A DNA stretch of 64,000 nt, taken from positions 81,226 to 145,225 of the forward strand of contig DASZZN010000018.1 in the NCBI GenBank assembly GCA_035544955.1, read 5' to 3'. The notes below the pieces were generated by a model. That model did not search any database and was not told where the DNA came from. It saw only the letters and a list, made by a program, of their open reading frames with translations. Both the position numbers and the translations under genes were made by a program. The stretch is from Candidatus Dormiibacterota bacterium (GTDB lineage Bacteria; Chloroflexota; Dormibacteria; CF-121). Below, piece after piece: positions 25,516-33,990 of the stretch (its first letter is position 1; each line of letters opens with the position of its first letter).

Positions 25516-26876
25516 GCCGTTACCCTCCGCTCGCCGGCCGTGCCGATGACGATGCGGTCATCCTGGAGCCGTTTCGCCTTGAGCTCGAAGCGCGGCAGGC
25601 TGCCATTCTCGACTCGCTTGCAGCCGAAGCGGAGACCTTCATGCGCCTGCGAGAGCGACTTGGCGAGCTCGCTCACGATGCGGTCGGCGTTGACGCCTTC
25701 CCGCTCCGGAATCTCGACCAATACTTCGATCTCGTCCTGGCGACCGTCGGCGGTGTAGAGGTGGATGCGGAACTCGTCGATCTCCTTGTACTCGCGGACG
25801 ATCGCCTCGACCGCGCGGGGATAGACGTTGGTCCCACGAACCAGTTTCATGTCGTCGACCCGACCGCGAATGCCGCCCTCATAGAGATCGAAGGTGCGTC
25901 CACAGGTGCAGCCGCTGGCCGGTACCCTGACGACGAGATCGCGGGTCCGATAACGCAGTACCGGGATGAACCCCCGGCCAAAAGACGTGATCAATCGTTC
26001 ACCCAGCTCGCCGTAGCCGACGGGCTCACCGGTCTCAGGGTCGACGACCTCCTCGATGTAATGGTCCTCGATGATGTGGGTGCCGCCGGGCTGCTTCTCG
26101 CACTCGAAGATCATGATGGTGCCCACCTCGGTCATGCCGGCGGTGTCGGCGGCTTTGGCCCCCCATTCCTCCTCGATCAGGTGTTTGGTTGCCGGGATGG
26201 ACCCGGCCGGCTCCCCCGAGAGGATGAGGCGCTTGACCGGGCTGGCGGCCAGGTCGACGCCCATCGTTTTCGCCTCCTGCGCCATCCGCAGCGCGTAGGT
26301 CGGCGTGGAACAGACCACGGTCGCCTTCATGGATAGGATCTGCTTGACGCGCGCCTCGGTCGTCATGTTGCCGCCCGGCAGCACCAGGCAGCCGATCTTC
26401 TCGCAGGCATAGTGGGCGCCCCAGAAGCCGACGAAGGTCCCGTAGCTGAAGGCGAAGAAGACGATATCGCGCGGCCGAACGCCGAAGCCCCAGAAACCGT
26501 AGCACCACATCTCGGCGATCCATTCCCAGTCCTTCATGCTGTCGAGCACCTGGAGCGGGATGCGGCCAGTCGTCCCCGAGGTCAGGTGGTAGCGGATCGC
26601 GACCTCCTGCGGGGCGGCGAGCAGCGGGCCATAGGGCGGGTCTTCCAGCTGTGCCTGCATCCACTCGTCGCGGGTCATCATGGGAATCCGCCGGAGATCC
26701 TTGAGACTCTTGATCGATTCCGCGGTGACGCCGGCGGCTTTGAGCCGCTTCGCCTGCCAGGGGACGCGCGCCTCCGTCCAGGCGACCAGGTTCTTGAGTT
26801 TGCGGACCTGCAACGCCTCGATCTGGTCGCGCGGCATGGTCTCGTGCCGGGGGTTCCAGTAGGGTGATTCGTGCAC
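25512..26876 (-). CDS. Phenylacetate-CoA ligase family protein (PaaK-like)
   Basis: A 454-residue AMP-forming aryl-CoA ligase of the PaaK family. The ATP-binding motif is LTSGTTGRIP (about residue 100), the acyl-adenylate region is TAGMTEVG (about 245), and the hinge region is YRTRDLVV (about 305), followed by the small C-terminal domain GRVDDMKLVRGTNVYP. It would activate an aromatic acid as its CoA thioester. Its divergent neighbour is tryptophan 2,3-dioxygenase, so anthranilate is an attractive substrate (2-aminobenzoate-CoA ligase). Start is GTG at 26876 with AAAGGAGGGG a few bases upstream; the nearby ATG is out of frame. First gene of the long minus-strand operon. Confidence 0.92.
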   Translation of the reverse strand: MHESPYWNPRHETMPRDQIEALQVRKLKNLVAWTEARVPWQAKRLKAAGVTAESIKSLKDLRRIPMMTRDEWMQAQLEDPPYGPLLAAPQEVAIRYHLTSGTTGRIPLQVLDSMKDWEWIAEMWCYGFWGFGVRPRDIVFFAFSYGTFVGFWGAHYACEKIGCLVLPGGNMTTEARVKQILSMKATVVCSTPTYALRMAQEAKTMGVDLAASPVKRLILSGEPAGSIPATKHLIEEEWGAKAADTAGMTEVGTIMIFECEKQPGGTHIIEDHYIEEVVDPETGEPVGYGELGERLITSFGRGFIPVLRYRTRDLVVRVPASGCTCGRTFDLYEGGIRGRVDDMKLVRGTNVYPRAVEAIVREYKEIDEFRIHLYTADGRQDEIEVLVEIPEREGVNADRIVSELAKSLSQAHEGLRFGCKRVENGSLPRFELKAKRLQDDRIVIGTAGERRVTA

Positions 26877-26935
26877 GCATCCCCTCCTTTCTTCGGACTC
26901 GTTGTAACACTTTTTTGGAATAAGCTGGAGCCGAC
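26877..26935. promoter_or_regulatory. Divergent control region between CoA ligase and tryptophan dioxygenase genes
   Basis: This 59-bp AT-rich spacer is the only gap between the purine/CoA-ligase operon (leftward) and tryptophan 2,3-dioxygenase (rightward), so both promoters and any operator lie here or extend into coding sequence. It contains a run of six T's and TTGTAAC on the plus strand and the strong leftward ribosome binding site AAAGGAGGGG at 26881-26890. I could not assign convincing -35/-10 pairs. Confidence 0.55.
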
Positions 26936-27730
26936 TTGGCCACCGCCGGAAAACCGACGCAAGAAGGCGCTCCCTACCGTCTCGGCGGAATGGGCTTTCA
27001 GGACGCCTCAGGTCGCCGCCTGAGCTACGAATCGTATCTTCATATCCCGGAACTTCTCGCCCTGCAGAGCGGGTTGACCGAGGCCCACGACGAGTTGCTC
27101 TTCATCGTGGTCCACCAGGCATACGAGCTCTGGTTCAAAGTGGTGATCGACGAACTCGAAAGTGTTCGCAGCGCCATCGAGACCGAGGATCTGCGCGCCG
27201 CGAGGCACTCCCTCAACCGGGTCAAGGTGATCGAGGACCTGCTCGTGGAACAGGTCGCGGTTCTGGAAACGATGGCGCCCCAGGACTTTCTGACCTTTCG
27301 CTCCGAGCTGGCGCCGGCCAGCGGTTTTCAGTCCGTCCAGTTTCGCGAGATCGAGTTCCTGTCGGGACTGAAGGACGCTGGGTACATCAAGGCGCTCGCT
27401 GGGGAAGGAGATGCACGTGCCCGGCTACAGCGTCGCCTGGATGAACCATCGCTCCACGATGTGTTTTCTGCGTTGCTGAAACGCCGCGGCGTCACGGTGA
27501 GCGACCTCTATCGCCAGGGCGACCGCAACGCGGACCTGCTTGAGCTGGCCGAAGCGCTGCTCGACCACGATGAAGGGTTTCGGCTCTGGCGGCTGCGTCA
27601 TGTCGAAATGGTCTCTCGCCAGATTGGCGACAAGCCCGGCACCGGTGGATCAACCGGCGTACGGTACCTGCAATCGACGCTGAGCAAGCGCTTCTTCCCC
27701 GAACTCTGGGAGGTCCGTTCGCAACTCTAG
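26936..27730 (+). CDS. kynA: Tryptophan 2,3-dioxygenase
   Basis: A 264-residue heme dioxygenase that opens the indole ring of L-tryptophan to N-formylkynurenine. Substrate-binding residues are in YLHIPELLALQ (about 35-45) and HDELLFIVVHQAYELWFK (about 50-67). The C-terminal heme region LWRLRHVEMVSRQIGDKPGTGGSTGVRYL contains the proximal His and the GTGGS loop. Length matches the bacterial family. The TTG at 26936 is used, with CTGGAG 7-12 nt upstream. It converges with the operon carrying the next two enzymes of the pathway and overlaps its last stop by four bases. Confidence 0.96.
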   Translation: MATAGKPTQEGAPYRLGGMGFQDASGRRLSYESYLHIPELLALQSGLTEAHDELLFIVVHQAYELWFKVVIDELESVRSAIETEDLRAARHSLNRVKVIEDLLVEQVAVLETMAPQDFLTFRSELAPASGFQSVQFREIEFLSGLKDAGYIKALAGEGDARARLQRRLDEPSLHDVFSALLKRRGVTVSDLYRQGDRNADLLELAEALLDHDEGFRLWRLRHVEMVSRQIGDKPGTGGSTGVRYLQSTLSKRFFPELWEVRSQL

Positions 27731-28176
27731 CGGCCGTTGGCGAAAAGACGGGTGAAGTAGGCGATACCGAGCGGCACCAGCAGCGCGAGCAACGATGTCA
27801 CCACCGCCAGGGTGTCGGGGAGATGGCTCGGGTTACTCATCCCGATGTAGGTGAAGATGGCCGCGCCGATCGAGGTGGCGAGGACCACGATCGTGGCGAT
27901 GATGGTCGCCCACTCCTGGTGCTGGAGGTAGATCGCGATCGATCGCCGGGCGGCCAACCGCAGCAACCAGGAAGCGGTCAGGCCGTTGAGCACCAGCGAG
28001 CTGATCAAGGCGCAGACAGCGATGCCGACCCGGAACTGCGCCAGGTTTCGCATCACAAAGGCCGCGCCGTTGACGACGAGGATGCCGATCGGTGTGATGA
28101 TGCCGATCGCAACCAGTAGGATCCGGCTGCTCAGGTAGCCGCGTAGGAGACGATCGCCCTGCTTGTCCGTCATCAC
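27727..28176 (-). CDS. Four-helix membrane protein, unknown function
   Basis: A 149-residue integral membrane protein. Four hydrophobic segments are visible at about residues 16-38, 45-68, 88-110 and 122-142, with a basic N-terminal cytoplasmic segment. No transporter signature or enzyme motif was recognised. It is the last gene of the kynurenine operon: its start overlaps the kynU stop by four bases. Co-translation with kynureninase may hint at substrate uptake or efflux, but membrane topology alone does not support a transporter call. Confidence 0.75.
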   Translation of the reverse strand: MMTDKQGDRLLRGYLSSRILLVAIGIITPIGILVVNGAAFVMRNLAQFRVGIAVCALISSLVLNGLTASWLLRLAARRSIAIYLQHQEWATIIATIVVLATSIGAAIFTYIGMSNPSHLPDTLAVVTSLLALLVPLGIAYFTRLFANGR

Positions 28177-29405
28177 GTCACGGGAAGGCGGTTGGCGTAC
28201 TCGGGCCGGTTCCAGGCTCGCGAGGTCAACACCTCACGAAGGGAGCGCACCGCGTCGAAGACGTCGACATAGCGCGTGTACAGCGCGGCAAAGCCGAACC
28301 GCATCAGGTCCGGGGCGCGGAAATCACCGACTACGCCGCGGTCGATCAGGGCGCGCATCACGCGGTAGGCCTCCTTGTGCCGCAGCGAAACCTGCGAGCC
28401 GCGCAGCTTCGCTTCGCGTGGCGACGCCACTTCGACACCGAGATCGCGGCAGGTTTCTTCGACCTGCTTGATGAACAGGTCGCCAAGCGCCATCGACTTG
28501 CGCCGGGCCTCCTGCTGGTCAACCCGCAGCCAGAGGTCGACCGCCACCTCTAACGCCAGCATGCTCAGGATGGGCGGCGATCCCGCGAGTTGCCGGGTGA
28601 TCCCGGCGGCCGGGCGATATTCTGGCTCGAAGGCAAAGGGCGCCGCGTGCCCCATCCAGCCCGCGAGCGGCGACTGAATCGCATCCTGCAGGCCCTTGGC
28701 GACGAAGAGGTAGGCCGGCGCACCCGGGCCGCCGTTCAAGTACTTGTAACCGCAGCCCACCGCGAGGTCGACCTGGGCGGCATTCAGATCGATCGGCACC
28801 GCACCGGCGCTGTGCGAAAGATCCCAGAGCACCAGGGTGCCCACCTTTTGGGCGGCCGCGGTGATATGGCGCATGTCGTGGATCTCTCCGCTGGCGTAAT
28901 CGACGTGGGTGAGCATCAGGACGGCGACGCTGCCGTCGAGCGCTTGCTCGATCTCGCTCCGCTCGACCACGCGCAGGGCGTGGTTGCCACCGAGGAAGTC
29001 GATCAACCCCTGGGCGACATAGAGGTCGGTGGGAAAATTCGATGCCTCCGTCAGGATGAAATGGCGGCCCGGCTGAACGCGCAGCGCCTCCGCCAGCAGC
29101 TTGAACAGGTTGACCGAGGTGCTGTCGGCGACGATCACTTCGCCGGCTTTGGCGCCAATCAATCGGGCGATCTTGTCTCCGATGCGCGCCGGGGCCTCGA
29201 TCCAGTTGGCGGCATTCCAGCTACGGATCAGCCCGCTTCCCCATTCCTCGGCGATCACCTGCGTCATGCGGGGCAAGGTCTGGCGTGGTAATGCCCCAAG
29301 CGAGTTGCCATCGAGATAGATGACGCCTTCTGGCAGGACGAACTCGTCCCGTACGGAAGCAAGCGGGTCCTGCCGATCGAAGGCCAAGCAGGTCTCGCGG
29401 TCCAC
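28173..29405 (-). CDS. kynU: Kynureninase
   Basis: A 410-residue PLP enzyme that cleaves kynurenine to anthranilate and alanine. Family motifs are YLDGNSLGALP (about 30-40), ADSTSVNLFKLL (about 93-104), NFPTDLYV (about 125), the PLP-facing WDLSHSAGAVP (about 200), and the PLP Lys in GCGYKYLNGGPG (about 225). The GTG at 29405 gives the normal N-terminus. It follows the acetyltransferase gene by 27 bp in the same operon, with KynB-like cyclase further upstream. Together with KynA this completes tryptophan to anthranilate. Confidence 0.96.
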   Translation of the reverse strand: MDRETCLAFDRQDPLASVRDEFVLPEGVIYLDGNSLGALPRQTLPRMTQVIAEEWGSGLIRSWNAANWIEAPARIGDKIARLIGAKAGEVIVADSTSVNLFKLLAEALRVQPGRHFILTEASNFPTDLYVAQGLIDFLGGNHALRVVERSEIEQALDGSVAVLMLTHVDYASGEIHDMRHITAAAQKVGTLVLWDLSHSAGAVPIDLNAAQVDLAVGCGYKYLNGGPGAPAYLFVAKGLQDAIQSPLAGWMGHAAPFAFEPEYRPAAGITRQLAGSPPILSMLALEVAVDLWLRVDQQEARRKSMALGDLFIKQVEETCRDLGVEVASPREAKLRGSQVSLRHKEAYRVMRALIDRGVVGDFRAPDLMRFGFAALYTRYVDVFDAVRSLREVLTSRAWNRPEYANRLPVT

Positions 29406-29432
29406 GGAGCGATTATCCCGCCTCGGCGACCT

Positions 29433-30668
29433 CTAGAAGTGGCTGGGACACCAGGGCGCGCGGTCGGTGGCGAACATCCCGTCGGCACGGGCGACGGCCC
29501 CCGGACGGAGCTCATTAATGCGGCCGGCCTCGAAAAGCGCGCGAAACCGATTGCCCCCAAGGTAAACAGCGGCGAGATCAGCAGCGTCGAGTTCGAGATC
29601 GAGTGTGCCGCCGGTGGATTTGCACTCGGCGCCAGCCGGCCCGCCGACCAGCTCGTAGGACCCATCGTTCCATGGACAGAACGTATCGCGGACGCGCAGC
29701 CCAAGGCGGCCCTCGGCGGAATAACGGCGACCAGTTAGGGCGGCGGCGACATCCACCAGGCGCAACCACACGCCATCTTCGATCCTGGTCTTCGGCTGCC
29801 GCGAGTCGGCCAGCAGGAATCGAAGGGGCTCGTCCACCGGGCGCATCTCCGCTGAGACCCGCGCCATCAAGTCCACGTCGAGCACGTGGCGCCAGAGCGC
29901 TGCGTAGGCATCGGCCGTTGTCGCGATCAACATCCCGAGTCGTAGCGTCCCGTTTGGGCCGGACGCATCCCATTCCAGCTTGATTCGGTAAATCGCGAAG
30001 CCCGTCGGATTCCCGTCGGTCTGGTGGAGCACGCGATACTGTGGGCTGGCGCCTTCCCTGGCCAGGTCGAGGTCGGCCAGCATGTTGTGCATCCAGCGTT
30101 CATCGAGTCCGAGCATGCCCGGTTGGTTGTGCCGGGCCAGCGCCCAGACGCGGGTGAAGGCGCCAACCGCCGTCGGGACGTCCACCATCGAGAGGCGCCC
30201 GCTGGTGCTGACCTTCCTGGCAAAGGAAGTGTGGCGGCGCTCGATCTCCACCGCGGCCTGGTAGGTCGCGAGGCCGTAACCAAAACGCCCATAGATCGGC
30301 GCCTCCGACGCATACAGTGCCGCGAGCGGCTCACCCCGCTCTCGCATGTCACCGAGCTGGCGGCGCATCATGGCCGTCAGCAGCCCGCGCCGGCGATAGG
30401 TGCTGAGCACGCTGACACGCGTGACGCCGCCGCAGGTCAACGCACCTCCAGGAACCGTCATCTCATAGGAGAAGATTCCCGCGGTGGCAACCATGTTCAT
30501 GCCATCGAAGAACGCCAGCGTGCGGTCGAACTCGGTGATCTCCCTGGAGAGCATCAGCTCCTCATCGGTTGGGAGCGCCGCGCCAAAGGCGCGCCGCATC
30601 AGGGTCGAGTACGCCCGCTGCTCCTCCAGCGTGACCGGCCGGAGCTCGAGACCGGACGGCGCGCTTAT
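29433..30668 (-). CDS. Eis-like GNAT N-acetyltransferase; no standard start codon at the expected position
   Basis: A 411-residue acetyltransferase of the Eis group. The N-terminal GNAT domain contains VSVLSTYRRRGLLTAMM (acetyl-CoA pyrophosphate loop, about residues 80-96) and ASEAPIYGRFGYG. The protein ends with the free C-terminal Phe that Eis proteins use in catalysis (WCPSHF). Homologous sequence begins at LELRPVTLEEQ, but no ATG, GTG or TTG exists in frame before it. The junction with the upstream gene reads ATAA, where ATGA-type overlaps are found elsewhere in this window, so ATA at 30668 (or a CTG 27 nt upstream) is proposed. It would acetylate amines; substrate unknown. Confidence 0.83.
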   Translation of the reverse strand: MSAPSGLELRPVTLEEQRAYSTLMRRAFGAALPTDEELMLSREITEFDRTLAFFDGMNMVATAGIFSYEMTVPGGALTCGGVTRVSVLSTYRRRGLLTAMMRRQLGDMRERGEPLAALYASEAPIYGRFGYGLATYQAAVEIERRHTSFARKVSTSGRLSMVDVPTAVGAFTRVWALARHNQPGMLGLDERWMHNMLADLDLAREGASPQYRVLHQTDGNPTGFAIYRIKLEWDASGPNGTLRLGMLIATTADAYAALWRHVLDVDLMARVSAEMRPVDEPLRFLLADSRQPKTRIEDGVWLRLVDVAAALTGRRYSAEGRLGLRVRDTFCPWNDGSYELVGGPAGAECKSTGGTLDLELDAADLAAVYLGGNRFRALFEAGRINELRPGAVARADGMFATDRAPWCPSHF

Positions 30669-31450
30669 CGCTGAACCAGTGCCAGGGCCCGGCAGGGGCT
30701 GCCCGATCCTTTCACCAGCTTGAGCGGGGCCACCACCAGCACCGCGCCGGTCGGCGGCAGCTTCGACAGGTTGGCCAGCTGCGTCAGCCCGTACTTGTTG
30801 GCGCCGAGCAAGAACTGGTGGCAGGGGAACGGCGGGTTGAACGAATGGGCTGCGCCCGCGTCGGTGCCAACCGTTTCCACGCCCACGCCTACGAATGGGC
30901 TTTCGTTCGCCAGCCACTGCGCCAGCTCGATATCGATGCCAGGGGTATGGGGACCGGTCTCGTTCGCGTTGAGGAAGGCATTCTGGTCATTGGCGCGGGC
31001 ATCCCAACCCGTGCGGTAGAGCAGCCAGGAGGCCTTGGGCAACCCGCCATGCTGCCGCTCGAATGCTCGGATGTCATTCAGCGTCAAGAGGTAGTCGGGA
31101 TTCGCCTGTGCCTCCTTCGACTTGTCGATCACGACCGCCGGGCCGATCAGGCGCTTGACCGGAACTTGCGAGACGTCGTCCTTGTCTTTGCCGGTGACCC
31201 AGTGGATCGGCGCGTCGAAGTGGGTGCCGGCGTGCTCACCGCCCTCGAACCAGTTCCAGTACCAGGCCGGGCCTTTCTCGTCGTATCGGCTGATCTCGTG
31301 CGTCTTCCAATTCGGCGTGTTGGCGAAGGGCGGCGGAAGCTGGATCATCGGCGTCCGCTCCGACAGAGGCTGGGTGAGATCGATGATGTCGATCGAACCG
31401 GAGATGAGGCCCTCGACGAAGGACGCCAGGCTATCGATTCGCGTGCTCAT
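30665..31450 (-). CDS. Cyclase family protein, kynurenine formamidase-like
   Basis: A 261-residue member of the cyclase/KynB family (PF04199). The metal-binding hallmark HAGTHFDAPIHW (about residues 73-84) is intact, and a C-terminal HQFLLGANKYG segment is present. Between tryptophan dioxygenase and kynureninase genes the obvious role is hydrolysis of N-formylkynurenine to kynurenine and formate. The protein is longer than typical KynB (about 210 residues), closer to the wider cyclase group, so other amide or lactone substrates are possible. It overlaps the upstream TPP-subunit gene by 20 bp. Confidence 0.87.
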   Translation of the reverse strand: MSTRIDSLASFVEGLISGSIDIIDLTQPLSERTPMIQLPPPFANTPNWKTHEISRYDEKGPAWYWNWFEGGEHAGTHFDAPIHWVTGKDKDDVSQVPVKRLIGPAVVIDKSKEAQANPDYLLTLNDIRAFERQHGGLPKASWLLYRTGWDARANDQNAFLNANETGPHTPGIDIELAQWLANESPFVGVGVETVGTDAGAAHSFNPPFPCHQFLLGANKYGLTQLANLSKLPPTGAVLVVAPLKLVKGSGSPCRALALVQR

Positions 31451-32045
31451 TCATTCCTTCCTTTGCTTGCAGCGCCCGCGGAAATTCGAACCGGTTCTCG
31501 AGCATGTGGACGTCTATCAAGAAGCTCTTGGGCATCTCGGCCTCGACCTTGGCGACGATGCAGGTCAGCTGGTCACCTTTGATCGCGTCGAGTGCCGCTT
31601 CCTCGAAATCCTCCAGCTCGCGGACCAGCTGTGCCCTGGGAAAGCCGGCCGCCTTCGCAATGCCGGCCAGGTCCGTGCCCGCGGAGGTCGCGGTTGTGAA
31701 CCACTTGTAGCCACCAGGAGCGCCGCCGCCCACCGAGAGGAGCGTTTCGTTGTCGAAGATGACGTGCACCAGGTTGTTCGGCCGGGAGCGCGCCAGCGTC
31801 GTCAGGCCGCCGAGGTTCATCAGCACCGACCCGTCGCCGTCGAGCACGACCACTTTGCGGTCCGGCTGCGAGAGCGCGATGCCCAGCCCGATCGAGGAGG
31901 CGAGGCCCATCGCGTGCTCGAGGTAGAAGAAGTTGGCGCGGTGCCCCAGTGAGTAGAGCTCGGCCGCGACCGCGCCCATGATGGTGACGACGGCGCAGTC
32001 CTCGAGCTGCGGATAGATGGCCTTGAGGCAGTCCAGGCGTTTCAT
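31431..32045 (-). CDS. TPP-dependent decarboxylase, beta (TPP-binding) subunit
   Basis: A 204-residue TPP-binding subunit related to the beta chain of sulfopyruvate decarboxylase (ComE) and to phosphonopyruvate decarboxylase. The TPP/Mg motif is VVLDGDGSVLMNLGGLTTLA (about residues 70-89), with the closing Asn in VIFDNETLLSVGG. It forms a split enzyme with the alpha subunit encoded just upstream (ATGA overlap). The likely reaction is nonoxidative decarboxylation of a 2-oxoacid. Its place in the kynurenine operon is odd because the pathway to anthranilate needs no such step; disposal of a transamination product is one possibility. Confidence 0.87.
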   Translation of the reverse strand: MKRLDCLKAIYPQLEDCAVVTIMGAVAAELYSLGHRANFFYLEHAMGLASSIGLGIALSQPDRKVVVLDGDGSVLMNLGGLTTLARSRPNNLVHVIFDNETLLSVGGGAPGGYKWFTTATSAGTDLAGIAKAAGFPRAQLVRELEDFEEAALDAIKGDQLTCIVAKVEAEMPKSFLIDVHMLENRFEFPRALQAKEGMNEHANR

Positions 32046-32560
32046 TTCGGCTCCTGCCACATCAGGTTGCGCTGGAGGAGCAGTGCCACCGGCGAGAGCG
32101 AGGCATGCGCCAGCGTCATCGCGTGCGCAATCTTCGGTAGCACGTCATCTGGTCGGCCCAGGTCGTCGTGCGCGATGTGGAGCGCGTCGAGGACCGGCCG
32201 GGTGTACTTGCCGCCCTCCGTCTGCCACGGATCCTTCTCACCGAAGCTGCCACGATCCGTGATCAGCATCAGCAGCGGGATTTTGTAGAGGAGGGAGACC
32301 CCCACGATGCCGTTGATCGCCTGCAGGAACCCGTGGTTCTGCAGCAGCATCGCCGATTTGACGCCCGCAAAGTGCGCGCCGGCGGAAACGCCCACGCCCT
32401 CTTCCTCCTTGGCGAGCCGCACCAGCGTCATCGCCGGATCGTCATCCGCCATGCGGATCAGGTGCACGAGCCACGTCTCTGGGAGCGCGCTCACCAGCGT
32501 GACGCCGACGCCCTTCATGGCGTCGTAGACCACTTGCGAATTGGCCACCGATACCGGCAC
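32042..32560 (-). CDS. TPP-dependent decarboxylase, alpha (PYR domain) subunit
   Basis: A 172-residue subunit like sulfopyruvate decarboxylase alpha (ComD). It contains the PYR-domain segment RLAKEEEGVGVSAGAHFAG with the cofactor-activating Glu (about residues 48-66), then LLQNHGFLQAINGI and LLMLITDRGSFGE. The GTG at 32560 has a strong ribosome binding site (GGAGGGAG, 32564-32571). It is the first gene of the leftward operon that continues through the beta subunit, the cyclase, the acetyltransferase and kynU. Substrate is unassigned. Confidence 0.86.
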   Translation of the reverse strand: MPVSVANSQVVYDAMKGVGVTLVSALPETWLVHLIRMADDDPAMTLVRLAKEEEGVGVSAGAHFAGVKSAMLLQNHGFLQAINGIVGVSLLYKIPLLMLITDRGSFGEKDPWQTEGGKYTRPVLDALHIAHDDLGRPDDVLPKIAHAMTLAHASLSPVALLLQRNLMWQEPK

Positions 32561-32599
32561 GACTCCCTCCCTCCTCGGAACTGAGGCCGATTCTACGCA

Positions 32600-32605
32600 T
32601 ACAAT
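32600..32605 (+). promoter_or_regulatory. -10 box (TACAAT) just upstream of the CBS gene
   Basis: TACAAT ends 8 nt before the GTG at 32614, so the transcript should begin at or within a base or two of the start codon. No ribosome binding site fits in the gap. Confidence 0.6.
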
Positions 32606-32613
32606 GGGGCCCA

Positions 32614-33990
32614 GTGCAGGTCCTGGGCAGCATCCTGGAGGCCGTCGGGCACACACCGCTGGTGCGGCTCCAGCGCATCACTGCCGGGCTCCGCCCGACC
32701 ATCCTGGCCAAGGTGGAGACGCTCAATCCCGGCGGCAGCGTGAAGGACCGGATTGGTTTGCGCATGATCGATGATGCCGAGCGGCGCGGACTGCTAAAGC
32801 CGGGTGGCACGATCGTCGAGCCGACCTCCGGCAATACCGGCCACGCTCTCGCCATCGCGGCGGCCCTCAAGGGCTACCGAATGATCTTCGTGATGGCCGA
32901 CAAGCAATCACCGGAGAAGATCGCGCTGCTGCGCGCCTACGGCGCGGAGGTCGTCGTCTGTCCGACCGCCGTTCCCCGCGAGTCGCCTGAAAGCTACTAC
33001 TCGGTGGCCGAACGGTTGAGCCACGAGATCCCGGGCGCCTTTCAGCCGAACCAGTATTTCAATCAGGCCAACCCGCAGTCTCACTATGAAACCACTGGTC
33101 CGGAAATCTGGGAGCAGACGGACGGCAAGGTCGACGTGGTGGTGGGCGGCCTGGGGACGGGCGGGACCATGACGGGCGTGGCCCGCTTTCTCAAGGAAAA
33201 GAAGCCGTCGGTGATGACGGTGGGCGCCGACCCGGAGGGATCGCTCTACTCCGGCACCACCATCAAGCCCTACAAGGTCGAGGGGATCGGCGAAGACTTC
33301 ATTCCCGGCACCATCGACCTGAAGCTGATCGATCGCATCGTCCAGGTCAACGACCGCGACTCCTTCCTGACCGCCCGGCGCATCACACGAGAAGAGGGGA
33401 TCCTGGTGGGCGGCTCCTCGGGCACCGCCATGAAAGCGGCGATGGAGGTGGCGCGCGAGCTCGACGAGAAGACGCTGATGGTCGTCATCCTGCCCGACAC
33501 CGGTCGGAACAACCTGAGCAAGATCTACAACGACGAGTGGATGCGCCAGAACGGCTTCTTCGAACGCTTCCCGCGCCAGCTCGTCCACGACGTGGTTGCC
33601 ACGCGAGAGCGCGAGATCCCCGAGCTGATCACGGTGTCATCGAAGGAGAAGGTGGGCCGCGCCATCGACCTTCTCCAGGAATACGGCATCTCGCAGATGC
33701 CGGTGACCGAAGATGGCGGCGGTCCCGGCACCCGGCTGGTCGGCAGCATCCAGGAACGCACCCTGCTCGACCGGGTGTACCGTGATCCCGGTTTGATCGA
33801 GACCACCGTCGGCGCTGCGATGGACGGCCCTTTTCCGACCATCGCCGCCGGGGCACACGTCGACGAGGCCTTCAATGCTCTGCTCGGTGGCACCACCGCC
33901 CTGGTGGTCATGGATGCCGAGCGGCCGGTCGGGATCATCACCCGCGTCGATCTATTGGAGTTCATGGCCCACACCCGCGCGTCCCGTTGA
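32614..33990 (+). CDS. cbs: Cystathionine beta-synthase
   Basis: A 458-residue enzyme with a fold-type II PLP domain (residues 1-320) and a C-terminal pair of CBS motifs (about 335-455). The PLP Lys is in NPGGSVKDRIG (about 36-46), the substrate loop is PTSGNTGHALA (about 68-78), and the phosphate loop is GLGTGGTMTG (about 178). With CBS modules and a cystathionine gamma-lyase-type gene overlapping its 3' end, it should condense homocysteine with serine to cystathionine (reverse transsulfuration), as in the cbs-metB arrangement of mycobacteria. The start is GTG with no leader space, apparently a leaderless mRNA. Confidence 0.94.
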   Translation: MQVLGSILEAVGHTPLVRLQRITAGLRPTILAKVETLNPGGSVKDRIGLRMIDDAERRGLLKPGGTIVEPTSGNTGHALAIAAALKGYRMIFVMADKQSPEKIALLRAYGAEVVVCPTAVPRESPESYYSVAERLSHEIPGAFQPNQYFNQANPQSHYETTGPEIWEQTDGKVDVVVGGLGTGGTMTGVARFLKEKKPSVMTVGADPEGSLYSGTTIKPYKVEGIGEDFIPGTIDLKLIDRIVQVNDRDSFLTARRITREEGILVGGSSGTAMKAAMEVARELDEKTLMVVILPDTGRNNLSKIYNDEWMRQNGFFERFPRQLVHDVVATREREIPELITVSSKEKVGRAIDLLQEYGISQMPVTEDGGGPGTRLVGSIQERTLLDRVYRDPGLIETTVGAAMDGPFPTIAAGAHVDEAFNALLGGTTALVVMDAERPVGIITRVDLLEFMAHTRASR

